Assembly (NCBI GenBank): GCA_026398575.1
Contig: JAPLSP010000145.1
Location: 2,659 to 31,404 of the forward strand
From: Candidatus Sumerlaeota bacterium
GTDB taxonomy: Bacteria; Sumerlaeota; Sumerlaeia; JADFCT01
Reading direction: 5' to 3'
DNA: 28,746 nucleotides
In this document: piece by piece, positions 17,479-24,560 of the stretch
Layout: each line of letters begins with the position of its first letter
How positions within the stretch are numbered: position 1 is the first letter of the stretch
The notes under the pieces: model-generated
The model's database searches: none
Seen by the model: the letters and a program-made list of their open reading frames with translations, nothing else
Told to the model about the DNA's origin: nothing
Position numbers and translations under genes: made by a program

Positions 17479-17507
17479 TTAATGCTGGCTTCATCTTGAA
17501 TTATAAT
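17479..17507 (+). promoter_or_regulatory. Promoter immediately before the GT87 gene
   Basis: TATAAT (17502-17507) is a perfect -10 box, with TTAATG (17479-17484) 17 bp upstream as a weak -35. The start site would be near 17513-17515, only a few bases before the ATG at 17518, and no Shine-Dalgarno sequence is present. The transcript is therefore probably leaderless or nearly so. Confidence 0.5.
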
Positions 17508-17517
17508 ACTATACTCT

Positions 17518-18870
17518 ATGAAAAAGACTCAATCTATGGCCCGCTGGTATTCGTCGCGCAACGTCTCCATAGCGATTCGACTTTTCGTCATCGGTTTCTT
17601 CATTGCCCAAACGGCGCGAGGAATCCATTGCGTCCGCGGCCGAAGCGATTTCGAGGTATATTATCGAGTGGCGGCAAGTATTCTGAAAGGCGCTCCACGC
17701 CTGATTTATAATAAGGAATCGCCCCACACAGATCGCTCATTCCTATATCCGCCTCCAGCGTCAATCCTCCTGACGCCCCTGGCGATCTTGCCATTTGTGG
17801 CGGCAGGCGTCGTATTTTCATTGATCAAGATGGCGGCGCTGGGATTTTTCCTCTGGGGAGCGATTCGATTCGGGGGCGCGCCGCCGGGCGACCGGAAAGG
17901 AATATGGGCAATGGCGGCAGCCACCATCCTGATCGTTTACCGCCCCATTGATAACGATATTGGAAACGGCCAGATCAATATCATCGTGTGGGCATTGGCT
18001 GCATGGGGAGTGTGGCTGATGATGAGCGCACGTCCCAAGGTGGAGCTCGGCGGAATGCTATGGGCCTGCAGCGTGGCGCTCAAGGCCACTCCTTTGTTAT
18101 TGCTGGGCGTGCTCATCTTGCACAAACGATGGTACGCCATGGCCGTCAGTGTTGTTTGGCTGGCGCTGTTCATGGGATTGCTGCCGGTGGCATGGTTTGG
18201 AGGGAAGCAAACCGCTGAGCTTTACCGGGAATTCAGCATGGCCAGCACGGAATCCATGATGGTGGTCTGGCAAAAGGACCATATTGGCTCGATTAACGAG
18301 CTGTTTCTATTTACGCTGGCCCAGGCTCAAGCCCCCAAGGATTTAGTCATCCAAGGTGAAGGCGTTGGCGGAAAGGCTGGTGAAAAAAAAATATTTTCAT
18401 CTTTGCCGGACCCTCTGGAACGGCGAGCGGCAAAGGCGGTTTGGTTAGGGTTCTGCGCTTTGGCCATTATAGTATTCATGGGACTGCGAAAGTGGGCCGG
18501 GCGCGGTCGTGGTTACGATTGGAGATGGGACCTTGCAATGCTGAGCACAATGGCCTTGCTTTTGTCGCCGGTGGTGCGCGGAGCGCACTTGGTTATCTTG
18601 ATTGCGCCGATCGCTTGGGCGGGATGGCAGTTGCGCCAAATGACAGATTGGAAAGGCGGCTGGCAGCTTGCGCTACGGCAGCAACCTGGCCCATGGATCG
18701 CGCTGGGAGCGGCAACGACATTCCTATGGGTCTCTAAAGCCTTTGCGTTTCCATCGCCGGGACCAATGCTTTACCGCCCGGCATTTTTGCTGGCAAATCT
18801 GAGCCTATTCGCAGCACTGGTCATGATCCAAAGGAAACTGACGAGCGCAATGCCGGAAGATGGAATATGA
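17518..18870 (+). CDS. GT87-type polyprenyl-phosphate-dependent membrane glycosyltransferase
   Basis: This 450-aa polytopic protein fits the GT87 (DUF2029) family of GT-C fold mannosyl- or arabinosyl-type transferases. SDFEVYYRVA (43-52) has the catalytic-type Asp44 just after the first membrane span. FLYPPPASILLTPLAILP (75-92) follows, then GNGQINIIVWAL (149-160). I count about nine to ten hydrophobic segments, the last near residue 425-440. It would transfer a sugar from a lipid-phosphate donor at the outer face of the inner membrane. The donor and acceptor are unknown. It is convergent with the sensor kinase gene (22-bp gap) and divergent from the sulfotransferase. If the ATG at 17518 is not used, Met7 is an alternative. 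Confidence 0.82.
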   Translation: MKKTQSMARWYSSRNVSIAIRLFVIGFFIAQTARGIHCVRGRSDFEVYYRVAASILKGAPRLIYNKESPHTDRSFLYPPPASILLTPLAILPFVAAGVVFSLIKMAALGFFLWGAIRFGGAPPGDRKGIWAMAAATILIVYRPIDNDIGNGQINIIVWALAAWGVWLMMSARPKVELGGMLWACSVALKATPLLLLGVLILHKRWYAMAVSVVWLALFMGLLPVAWFGGKQTAELYREFSMASTESMMVVWQKDHIGSINELFLFTLAQAQAPKDLVIQGEGVGGKAGEKKIFSSLPDPLERRAAKAVWLGFCALAIIVFMGLRKWAGRGRGYDWRWDLAMLSTMALLLSPVVRGAHLVILIAPIAWAGWQLRQMTDWKGGWQLALRQQPGPWIALGAATTFLWVSKAFAFPSPGPMLYRPAFLLANLSLFAALVMIQRKLTSAMPEDGI

Positions 18871-18892
18871 ACTCAATTCTATTGACATCTTT

Positions 18893-20371
18893 TTATTCAG
18901 CCGATTGTGCGATGCAAACGGGTATGGGCATCGTTATCGTCACTTCGAATAAGCCCCCAACACTGGATTGAACCCTGACCTCGCCGCCGAGGAGCGCGGC
19001 GGTTTTGCGCACGAGCGACAGGCCAAGGCCGCAGTGAACGCCGGTGGCGCTGCGGGCGGCGTCGCCGCGCGTCAGGCGTTCGAACAGGCGCTCGGTCTCT
19101 TCCTGCGGAATCTGGCTGCCGGTGTTGCTGACGTAGAAAACAGCATTGTTCTCATCCTGGCGGGTTTCGATGCGCACGGCGCCTTCTGAGTCGGCGTAAC
19201 TGACGGCGTTTTCCAGGATATTGCGCGTCAGCAGAATCCAGAGATCCTGATCCGTCTCCAGCGCCAGCGTGGGGTCCAGGCGCCATTCCACGGCGAGGTC
19301 GCGCTCCTTTGCAATTTTTTCAAGCGGTTTCCATGCTTCCCGGACAGCGTCATCGAGCGGGAAAATCTCCGGATGAGTGGGCGTCTGGCCGGATTCGAGC
19401 CTTGCAAGCGAAAGCAGCTTCTCGACCATGTTTTTCATCTGCGAAACGATGGTCAGACATTCACCGAACGTTGCGCGATACGTCACGGGCTCGCGCGGAC
19501 GCGACAGCGACACTTCCATCGCGGTCATCAGCCCGGCCAGAGGCGTGCGCAATTCGTGCGCGATATCCGCGCTGAATGCCCGTTCGCGCGTGAAGGCCTG
19601 CTCAAGACGCTGAAGCAACCCCTTGAGCCGCTCCACCACCGGGCGCAATTCGGCCGGGATTTTTTCCGTTTCGACGTTCAGCACGAGCGCGCGCTCATCC
19701 ATTCGCTCGATCTGCGCCGCCACGCGATTGAGGGGACGCATATTCCAGCGAATGACAAACCAAAGCACGCCGGCGGTGATGATGATCGTTGCCAGGCCGC
19801 TCAATGAAAGGAACATGCCCAGCCGTTCGAGCGCTTCGGTGATCCGCTCGGCGTCGCGGACCAGCGCGATCACTGCCTGTGAGCGATCGGGCGTTTTCTC
19901 AAGGGCTTGAACCGGCTTGCCGCTTTCCTTTGCATCCGTATTCTCATGTTCGTCCTGCAGCGAAAGAGTGAAGGACATGAACACGACCCGGCCAATCCGT
20001 CCGCCGGGCAAGCGCAGATAGCTGCATTCGGTTTTTTGCGGTTTGCGGAATTCGAGCTTCAGGTCTTGCTTATTCAAGGAGGGGGAACTGTAAAGAATCT
20101 TATCTTTATCGAGCCAGATTTTCAGATAGTCGGGGTGGCGCTTTTTTTTGAACTCGCTCAGGTCCACGTCCTGCAGCGTGATCTTGGACGTGCGGGTATC
20201 CAGTTCGGCGCCGGCCGCCAGCATTTGCGCCTTGTCTATCAGCGCGCGGTCGAATTCGGCGATCAGATTATGGCGGACGTAGTAATACAGGAGGATCCCC
20301 GCCGAAACGAGCGCCAGCGCGCTGATCAGCGACGAACTGAGAATCAAGCGGGAGCGAAGCGATAGCGTCAT
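18893..20371 (-). CDS. Membrane sensor histidine kinase
   Basis: This 492-aa protein has a first membrane span (about 9-31), a periplasmic sensor domain (about 32-185), a second span (about 188-208), a HAMP linker (about 209-260), and a HisKA box FSADIAHELRTPLAGL with phospho-acceptor His272. The HATPase domain has the N-box RNILENAVSYAD (383-394), G1-like VSNTGSQIP (414-422) and G2 GLGLSLVRKTAALLGG (448-463). In the G1 box Asn replaces the usual Asp-x-Gly pattern, as in CusS/QseC-like kinases. The architecture matches CusS-type sensors, but the periplasmic domain has no obvious metal-ligand cluster, so the signal is unknown. Its ATG overlaps the stop of the regulator gene (ATGA), which implies translational coupling. 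Confidence 0.93.
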   Translation of the reverse strand: MTLSLRSRLILSSSLISALALVSAGILLYYYVRHNLIAEFDRALIDKAQMLAAGAELDTRTSKITLQDVDLSEFKKKRHPDYLKIWLDKDKILYSSPSLNKQDLKLEFRKPQKTECSYLRLPGGRIGRVVFMSFTLSLQDEHENTDAKESGKPVQALEKTPDRSQAVIALVRDAERITEALERLGMFLSLSGLATIIITAGVLWFVIRWNMRPLNRVAAQIERMDERALVLNVETEKIPAELRPVVERLKGLLQRLEQAFTRERAFSADIAHELRTPLAGLMTAMEVSLSRPREPVTYRATFGECLTIVSQMKNMVEKLLSLARLESGQTPTHPEIFPLDDAVREAWKPLEKIAKERDLAVEWRLDPTLALETDQDLWILLTRNILENAVSYADSEGAVRIETRQDENNAVFYVSNTGSQIPQEETERLFERLTRGDAARSATGVHCGLGLSLVRKTAALLGGEVRVQSSVGGLFEVTITMPIPVCIAQSAE

Positions 20372-21042
20372 GGTTCGATTTCCAGAATATATCCCACGCC
20401 GCGCCGCGTATGAATCAGGCGGGGAAGCCCCTCCGGCTCGAGTTTTTTGCGCAGGTGGGCGATATAGACGTCAATGACATTGCTGCCGGCCTCGGCGGCG
20501 AAGTCATAAACGTGTTCCCAGATTTGAGTGCGGGTGACCGGCTTTCCAGCGCGCGCGGCGAGGAATTCGAGCAGGGCGTATTCGCGCGCGGAAAGCTCAA
20601 TGGCGCGCCCGGCCCGAGTGACGCGGCGATCATTGGTGCTGATCTCGAGGTCGCCCACGCGGATCACGGGGCTTTTCGTTTCGTATTTGCGGCGGATGAG
20701 CGCGGCCACGCGAGCCAGGAGTTCCTCGAACGCGAACGGCTTGACCAGATAGTCGTCCGCCCCCAGATTCAAGCCGCGGACGCGATCCTCGACCGTGTCG
20801 CGCGCCGTCAGGATCAGCACGTGCGCAGGGCTGCCGCGCTCGCGAAGCTTTTTCAAGATGCTCAATCCATCCAGGCCGGGCAGCATCAGATCGAGAATGA
20901 TCACATCGTATTCGCCGGATTCCGTGTACCAAAGCCCCTCCGCGCCGTCGCCCGTGGCGTCCACGGCATAGCCTTCCTCGCGAAGGCCTTGCGCGACGGA
21001 TTTTCTCAGAGGCTCGTAATCTTCGATCAGCAAAATCCTCAT
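20368..21042 (-). CDS. OmpR/PhoB-family response regulator
   Basis: This 224-aa protein has an N-terminal receiver with acidic Glu7/Asp8, phospho-acceptor Asp51 (VIILDLMLPGLDG), Thr79 and Lys101 (DDYLVKPF). The C-terminal winged-helix domain carries ELSAREYALLEFLAARAGKPVTR and SNVIDVYIAHLRKKLE, and ends with RGVGYILE. It binds DNA and controls transcription after phosphorylation by the kinase encoded immediately downstream, with a 4-bp overlap. Sequence features resemble CusR/CopR/QseB-type regulators. No strong ribosome site precedes the ATG at 21042. Targets are unknown, and no metal-efflux genes lie nearby. Confidence 0.95.
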   Translation of the reverse strand: MRILLIEDYEPLRKSVAQGLREEGYAVDATGDGAEGLWYTESGEYDVIILDLMLPGLDGLSILKKLRERGSPAHVLILTARDTVEDRVRGLNLGADDYLVKPFAFEELLARVAALIRRKYETKSPVIRVGDLEISTNDRRVTRAGRAIELSAREYALLEFLAARAGKPVTRTQIWEHVYDFAAEAGSNVIDVYIAHLRKKLEPEGLPRLIHTRRGVGYILEIEP

Positions 21043-21129
21043 GGCTCATTCACTGGCAAAAACGGCGCTTTATCCTTAATAAAAATAGCGTAGCCGGCGC
21101 GTCTTGACCCCCGGCGCCGGCCACACCGC

Positions 21130-21153
21130 CATGAACGGCTTTCGCCATTCATG
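21130..21153. promoter_or_regulatory. Hairpin upstream of the two-component genes
   Basis: CATGAACGGC (21130-21139) and GCCATTCATG (21144-21153) pair with one G-T wobble position around a TTTC loop. Transcribed leftward, toward the regulator gene, the loop is a stable GAAA tetraloop. A 10-bp palindrome CCGGCGCCGG lies at 21111-21120. They could be an operator or a structured leader of the regulator gene. The rest of 21043-21251 shows nothing definite. Confidence 0.35.
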
Positions 21154-21251
21154 ACATCAATGTGATTTCTGGCGATTATGCCGGGCGATAGGCGCTCGGG
21201 ACACCGCTATCCTCGCCCAAGCAGGATTAAAACAATATGAATGGCTGAATT

Positions 21252-21842
21252 TCAAGCAAGGTTTTTTTTGTGTGCTTGCCATCGCGCATAAAAAACTTCT
21301 TTTCCGATGCGGGCGTACTTGGTCTCGAAGTTGGTGGGAATGTTGTCTTCGAGAGTCGAAGGGCCGCGCCAGCTGCGCATTTCCTCCAGTTCAAAAAAAT
21401 GCGAATCGCGGATCACGCGGCGGATGCGCGAGAAGCTGACGGGGACGTCGGTCTTCACGGTCAGGCGCCCGCCGGGCACGAGGGTGCGGGAGAACTGCTC
21501 GACGCTGACGTCGCGGAACATGCGGCGTTTGGCGTGGCGGCGCTTGGGCCAGGGATCGGGAAAATAGACGTGAAAGGCTTGCGTGGAATTTTCGCGCAGA
21601 TGGTTGAACAGAAAATAGACCATGTCTCCATGAACGAGGCGGACGTTGGCCAGCTGGCGCTTCTCCACTTTCTGGCGCGCGATTTTCAGATACGTCCCAT
21701 CCTGCTCGATGCCGATGAAATTCACCTCGGGCCGCCGCTCGGCCGCGACCGCAAGGAAGCTGCCTTTGCCGCAGCCGATTTCGATCTCGACGGGATGGGC
21801 GTTGCCAAACCACGCGGCAAAGTCCACCGCGCCTTCGAGCAT
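21252..21842 (-). CDS. trmB: tRNA (guanine-N7-)-methyltransferase
   Basis: TrmB methylates G46 in the variable loop of tRNAs using SAM. Visible are EIEIGCGKGSFL (19-30; SAM motif I), FIGIEQD, HGDMVYFL, the hallmark HVYFPDPWPKRRHAKRRMF (91-109) with Asp96, KTDVPVSFSRI, and the C-terminal TNFETKYARIGKEVFYARW. The ATG at 21842 is chosen because AGGTG lies about 5 nt upstream and the protein starts right at the domain (196 aa). The frame stays open upstream to 22115, but that part only translates the tandem repeats, giving MELQTELQTE-type peptide. With this start the protein lacks the N-terminal extension of some homologues, and a slightly longer GTG start two codons upstream is possible. Confidence 0.93.
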   Translation of the reverse strand: MLEGAVDFAAWFGNAHPVEIEIGCGKGSFLAVAAERRPEVNFIGIEQDGTYLKIARQKVEKRQLANVRLVHGDMVYFLFNHLRENSTQAFHVYFPDPWPKRRHAKRRMFRDVSVEQFSRTLVPGGRLTVKTDVPVSFSRIRRVIRDSHFFELEEMRSWRGPSTLEDNIPTNFETKYARIGKEVFYARWQAHKKNLA

Positions 21843-21867
21843 GGTCACCTGGCGCCAAAGGATCAGT

Positions 21868-22016
21868 TCCGAGTTGCGAGTTCCGAGTTGCGAGTTCACA
21901 GTTCCGAGTTCCGTTTGGAGTTCCGTTTGGAGTTCCGTTTGGAGTTCCGTTTGGAGTTCCGTTTGGAGTTCCATCTTTAGATGGTGTCTTCTCGTTTGGA
22001 GTTCCATCTTTAGATG
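21868..22016. repeat. Tandem repeats upstream of trmB (12-bp units, then 33-34-bp hairpin units)
   Basis: The left edge is a GTTCCGAGTTGCGA-type array (21868-21905). Five perfect copies of GAGTTCCGTTTG follow (21906-21965). Then come two copies of a longer unit that begins GAGTTCC and carries the hairpin CCATCTTTAGATGG (21971-21984 and 22003-22016) followed by TGTCTTC. This is a layered expansion in the leader region of trmB. Confidence 0.9.
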
Positions 22017-22025
22017 GTGTCTTCC

Positions 22026-22360
22026 CCCATCTTCAGATGGGCCTGGAGTTTGGACGTTTGAATCCCCCGAAGGGGGTGAACAATCATAGCCGTGGGTGAA
22101 GCGAAGCGAACCCACGGAAACGATGAGTGCGAAAGCAGGTCCCCGGAGGGGGCCAACACGTACCGAACGGCTTGCTGCATTTCACTTACGCGTTTCGAAT
22201 CGGCTGAGTAAAGGATTACTCTGGCGACAGCGTTGGCCCCCTTCGGGGACCGATGATTCGTTTGCCTCTACCGTGGGTTCGCTTCGCTTCACCCACGGCT
22301 ATGATTGTGGTTCCCCTTCGGGGAAAAAATGTCCAAACTCCAGCCCCATCTTCAGATGGG
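22026..22360. repeat. Composite 335-bp inverted repeat made of smaller hairpins
   Basis: Two arms of about 90 bp face each other around a centre near 22194. A 37-bp stretch is identical and inverted (22081-22117 and 22271-22307). A second inner pair (22138-22157 and 22232-22251) matches at 19 of 20 positions. Each arm itself contains three small hairpins: CCCATCTTCAGATGGG, CCCC(C)-GAA-GGGG(G), and CCGTGGGT...ACCCACGG with an 11-12-nt loop. The single-copy spacer 22158-22231 shows no gene. The element separates oppA-like and trmB, both on the minus strand. Confidence 0.92.
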
Positions 22361-22425
22361 TGTCTTCAGATGGGATCGGGATTTCCGTTCTTTCTCAGAG
22401 TTCGCATCCCCTCTCTTTCTCATTT

Positions 22426-24078
22426 TCACTTCGCATTCTTCACTACCGCGTCAATCCAAGCCTTCTTAAGATAGAAATATCCCAACGGCGTGCGAACGAT
22501 GCCTTTGACCCAGGGCTTTTGCATGTAAGGATCGGCATAGAAGTAAATCGGCGCCACCGGCATGTCCTTCATCATGATTGCTTCGGCGTCGTGCAGCATC
22601 GTCATGCGCTTGGCGGGATTGATTTCTTTCTTCGACGCCTCCAGCAGCGCGTCGAACTCCTTATTGGACCACTTGGAATTGTTGTTGCCCGATTCGGTTT
22701 TGAAAGTCTCGAGAAAGGTCATCGGATCGGCGAAGTCGCCGATCCAGCCACCGCGGGCGATCTGATAATTGCCTTCGTTCTTGAGATCGGAATACACCTT
22801 CCATTCCATGTTGCGCAGCTCGATGTAGATTCCCAGCGTCTTGCTCCATCGCTGCTGCAACTCGGCGGCGATGGCCCGATGTTGATCGCGCGTATTGTAG
22901 ATATATTCCACGCGGGGAAACCCTTTGCCCTTGGGATAGCCGGCCTCCGCCAACAGGCGGCGCGCTTCGTCATAATCGGCGTTTTTGAAGGTGTCGCCGC
23001 CGACCTCGCGGAAATCCCGCTTGCCGTCGGCGTCCTTGATCCCAAAAGGCACGAACGCCATCGCCGGCTGTTCTCCGGCCTTCGAGATGTAGCGGATGAC
23101 GATGTTCCGGTCTATCGCCAGCGCCAGGGCGAGCCTCACCCGCGCGTCGTCGAAGGGTTTTTTGCGGCAGTTGAAATTGATGAAATAAGTTCCAATCTGC
23201 GTCTCGGTGGAAACCTTGCCTTCCTTCTGCAGTTGCTCCATGGCGCTCAGCGGGGGGCGTCCCATCACGTCCAGCTGTCCGCTGTTGAAGGCCGCCAGCG
23301 CCGAGGATTCCGTCTCGATCATCAGCCATTTGACCTCGTCCAGCTTGACCACGCCGGCGTCCCAATAGTCCGGATTTTTTTCGAAGACCATCTTGTCATG
23401 GCTGCGCCATTCCTTCAGTCTGAAAGGGCCGCAGCACAGATACGATTTCGGATTCACAACCCATTCGCGCGGCCCCACCTCGATGCTTTTGCGATGGAAG
23501 GGGACAAAGATGCTGTGCGCCAGCATGTTCATGAAATACGGCGTCGGCTCTTTGAGGCGAACCTCGAGCGTCCGCTTGTCCGGCGCCTTGAGCCCCACCG
23601 TGGAGGTGTCGGTGGTCTTGCCTTCATTGAACTCGCGCGCGCCGACGATATAATAAAGCAGGATCGCGTATTCCGAAGCGGTCTCCGGCTGGAGCACGCG
23701 GAGCCATTCCCAGATGAAGTCGTCCGCCGTGACCGGATCGCCATTCGACCACTTGGCTGCGCGCAGATGGAAGGAATAGGTCAGGCCGTCGGGCGAGATC
23801 TTCCACGAATCGGCGATCCCCGGCAGAATGCGGCAGTCCGGGTCGGTGATGACAAGCCCTTCGAGCAAATTGAGAATGATCTCGGATTCGGGTATCCCCG
23901 AAGCCTTGGCCGGATCCGCGGTCTGCGGCTCCGTGCCGAGGTTGACGGCGATGGAAGCGTCGCTAGCGGCCGCCGGCGCCTGGGCCCGGACGCAAGGCGC
24001 GGAAGTGATTACAGTTCCCAAAATCGCCAATGCAAACGTTAATGCAAAAGTTCCCATTTTATTTGTTCTTGGTTTCAT
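22426..24078 (-). CDS. ABC transporter substrate-binding protein, family 5 (OppA/MppA-like)
   Basis: This 550-aa protein starts with a signal peptide (positive N-terminus, hydrophobic 10-26, probable cleavage after CVRA/AQA near 32-34). The mature region follows OppA closely: LGTEPQTADPAKASGIPESEIILNL and EGL, then YSFHLR..KWSNGDPVTADDFIWEWLR, FFMNML-like YFMNMLAHSIF, NPKSYLCCGPFRLKEW, the C-terminal-lobe KPFDDARVRLALALAIDR, and GGWIGDFADPMTFLETF. It captures peptides, possibly murein peptides, in the periplasm for an ABC importer, but no permease or ATPase genes are adjacent. There is no lipobox Cys. GGGAG lies 9 nt before the ATG. The gene is alone on its strand between two repeat-filled gaps. 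Confidence 0.93.
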   Translation of the reverse strand: MKPRTNKMGTFALTFALAILGTVITSAPCVRAQAPAAASDASIAVNLGTEPQTADPAKASGIPESEIILNLLEGLVITDPDCRILPGIADSWKISPDGLTYSFHLRAAKWSNGDPVTADDFIWEWLRVLQPETASEYAILLYYIVGAREFNEGKTTDTSTVGLKAPDKRTLEVRLKEPTPYFMNMLAHSIFVPFHRKSIEVGPREWVVNPKSYLCCGPFRLKEWRSHDKMVFEKNPDYWDAGVVKLDEVKWLMIETESSALAAFNSGQLDVMGRPPLSAMEQLQKEGKVSTETQIGTYFINFNCRKKPFDDARVRLALALAIDRNIVIRYISKAGEQPAMAFVPFGIKDADGKRDFREVGGDTFKNADYDEARRLLAEAGYPKGKGFPRVEYIYNTRDQHRAIAAELQQRWSKTLGIYIELRNMEWKVYSDLKNEGNYQIARGGWIGDFADPMTFLETFKTESGNNNSKWSNKEFDALLEASKKEINPAKRMTMLHDAEAIMMKDMPVAPIYFYADPYMQKPWVKGIVRTPLGYFYLKKAWIDAVVKNAK

Positions 24079-24170
24079 ATTGAAACTCCCTGGCGCCGAT
24101 CAACAGATAATAAAGCAACGGCGCGAATTGTGGCCGAACCCGTTCCCGAATGCGAAGGAAAATTGGCGTT

Positions 24171-24250
24171 GTTTGTAGTTCCGTTGTTTGTAGTTCCGCC
24201 GTTTGTAGTTCCGCCTTTAGGTGGCGCTTGTAGTCCCATCTTCAGGTGCG
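24171..24250. repeat. Tandem GTTTGTAGTTCCG units with hairpin
   Basis: Three 15-bp units (GTTTGTAGTTCCGTT, then twice ...CGCC) at 24171-24215 run into the hairpin CCGCCTTTAGGTGG, then TTGTAGTCCCATCTTCAGGTG. The pattern of TTTG-AGTTCC plus a 6-bp stem with a TT or TC loop is the same as in 21906-22041, so both belong to one family. It lies in the divergent gap upstream of the OppA-like gene. Confidence 0.8.
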
Positions 24251-24314
24251 TGAGAGCGCATAGAGCACTATGCCATTATCCCACGCCGAATGACAGCATG
24301 TTATCGTTCATTGC

Positions 24315-24379
24315 CATCCGTGCTATCCGGGAAATCCGTGGTCGAGAATTAACCACGGATGGCACGGATAACGCGGATG
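24315..24379. repeat. Inverted repeat of CACGGAT-type units
   Basis: Arms 24315-24342 and 24352-24379 (28 bp) pair imperfectly, with a perfect ATCCGTGGT/ACCACGGAT core next to the 9-nt loop. The units resemble the CACGGAC tandem array at 4201-4250. Open frames across it give peptides such as IRAIREIRG and TDGTDNAD, which are repeat translations and not a gene. The rest of 24380-24560 holds no recognised element except a weak GAGG before the next start. Confidence 0.7.
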
Positions 24380-24560
24380 TCGCGCCGCGAAGGGGCACAG
24401 TTTTGCAGATAGTCTCTTGCGAATTCGGAGTGAAAAGCTCACTCTTACCCTTTGACCTGAGAAACCGCTAATATACGCTAACAAACGCTAATAAATACCT
24501 GAAAACGCATTGAAATCGCCCGGAGATACAATGCGATAATCGCTCGCGAGGCAATGTCCT

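Noticed and set aside
21906..22016. CRISPR array
   Set aside because: Units are contiguous 12-bp or hairpin-bearing 33-bp repeats without unique spacers, and there are no cas genes.
21843..22115. N-terminal extension of TrmB
   Set aside because: The extra residues are repeat translation; a ribosome site and the family start are at 21842.
22096..24042. 648-aa plus-strand open frame opposite the OppA-like gene
   Set aside because: It starts in repeat DNA and is otherwise antisense to a well-supported binding-protein gene; no domain seen.
24130..24471. Small open frame with IRAIREIRG and TDGTDNAD
   Set aside because: It is read-through of the CACGGAT and GTAGTTCC repeats; no ribosome site.
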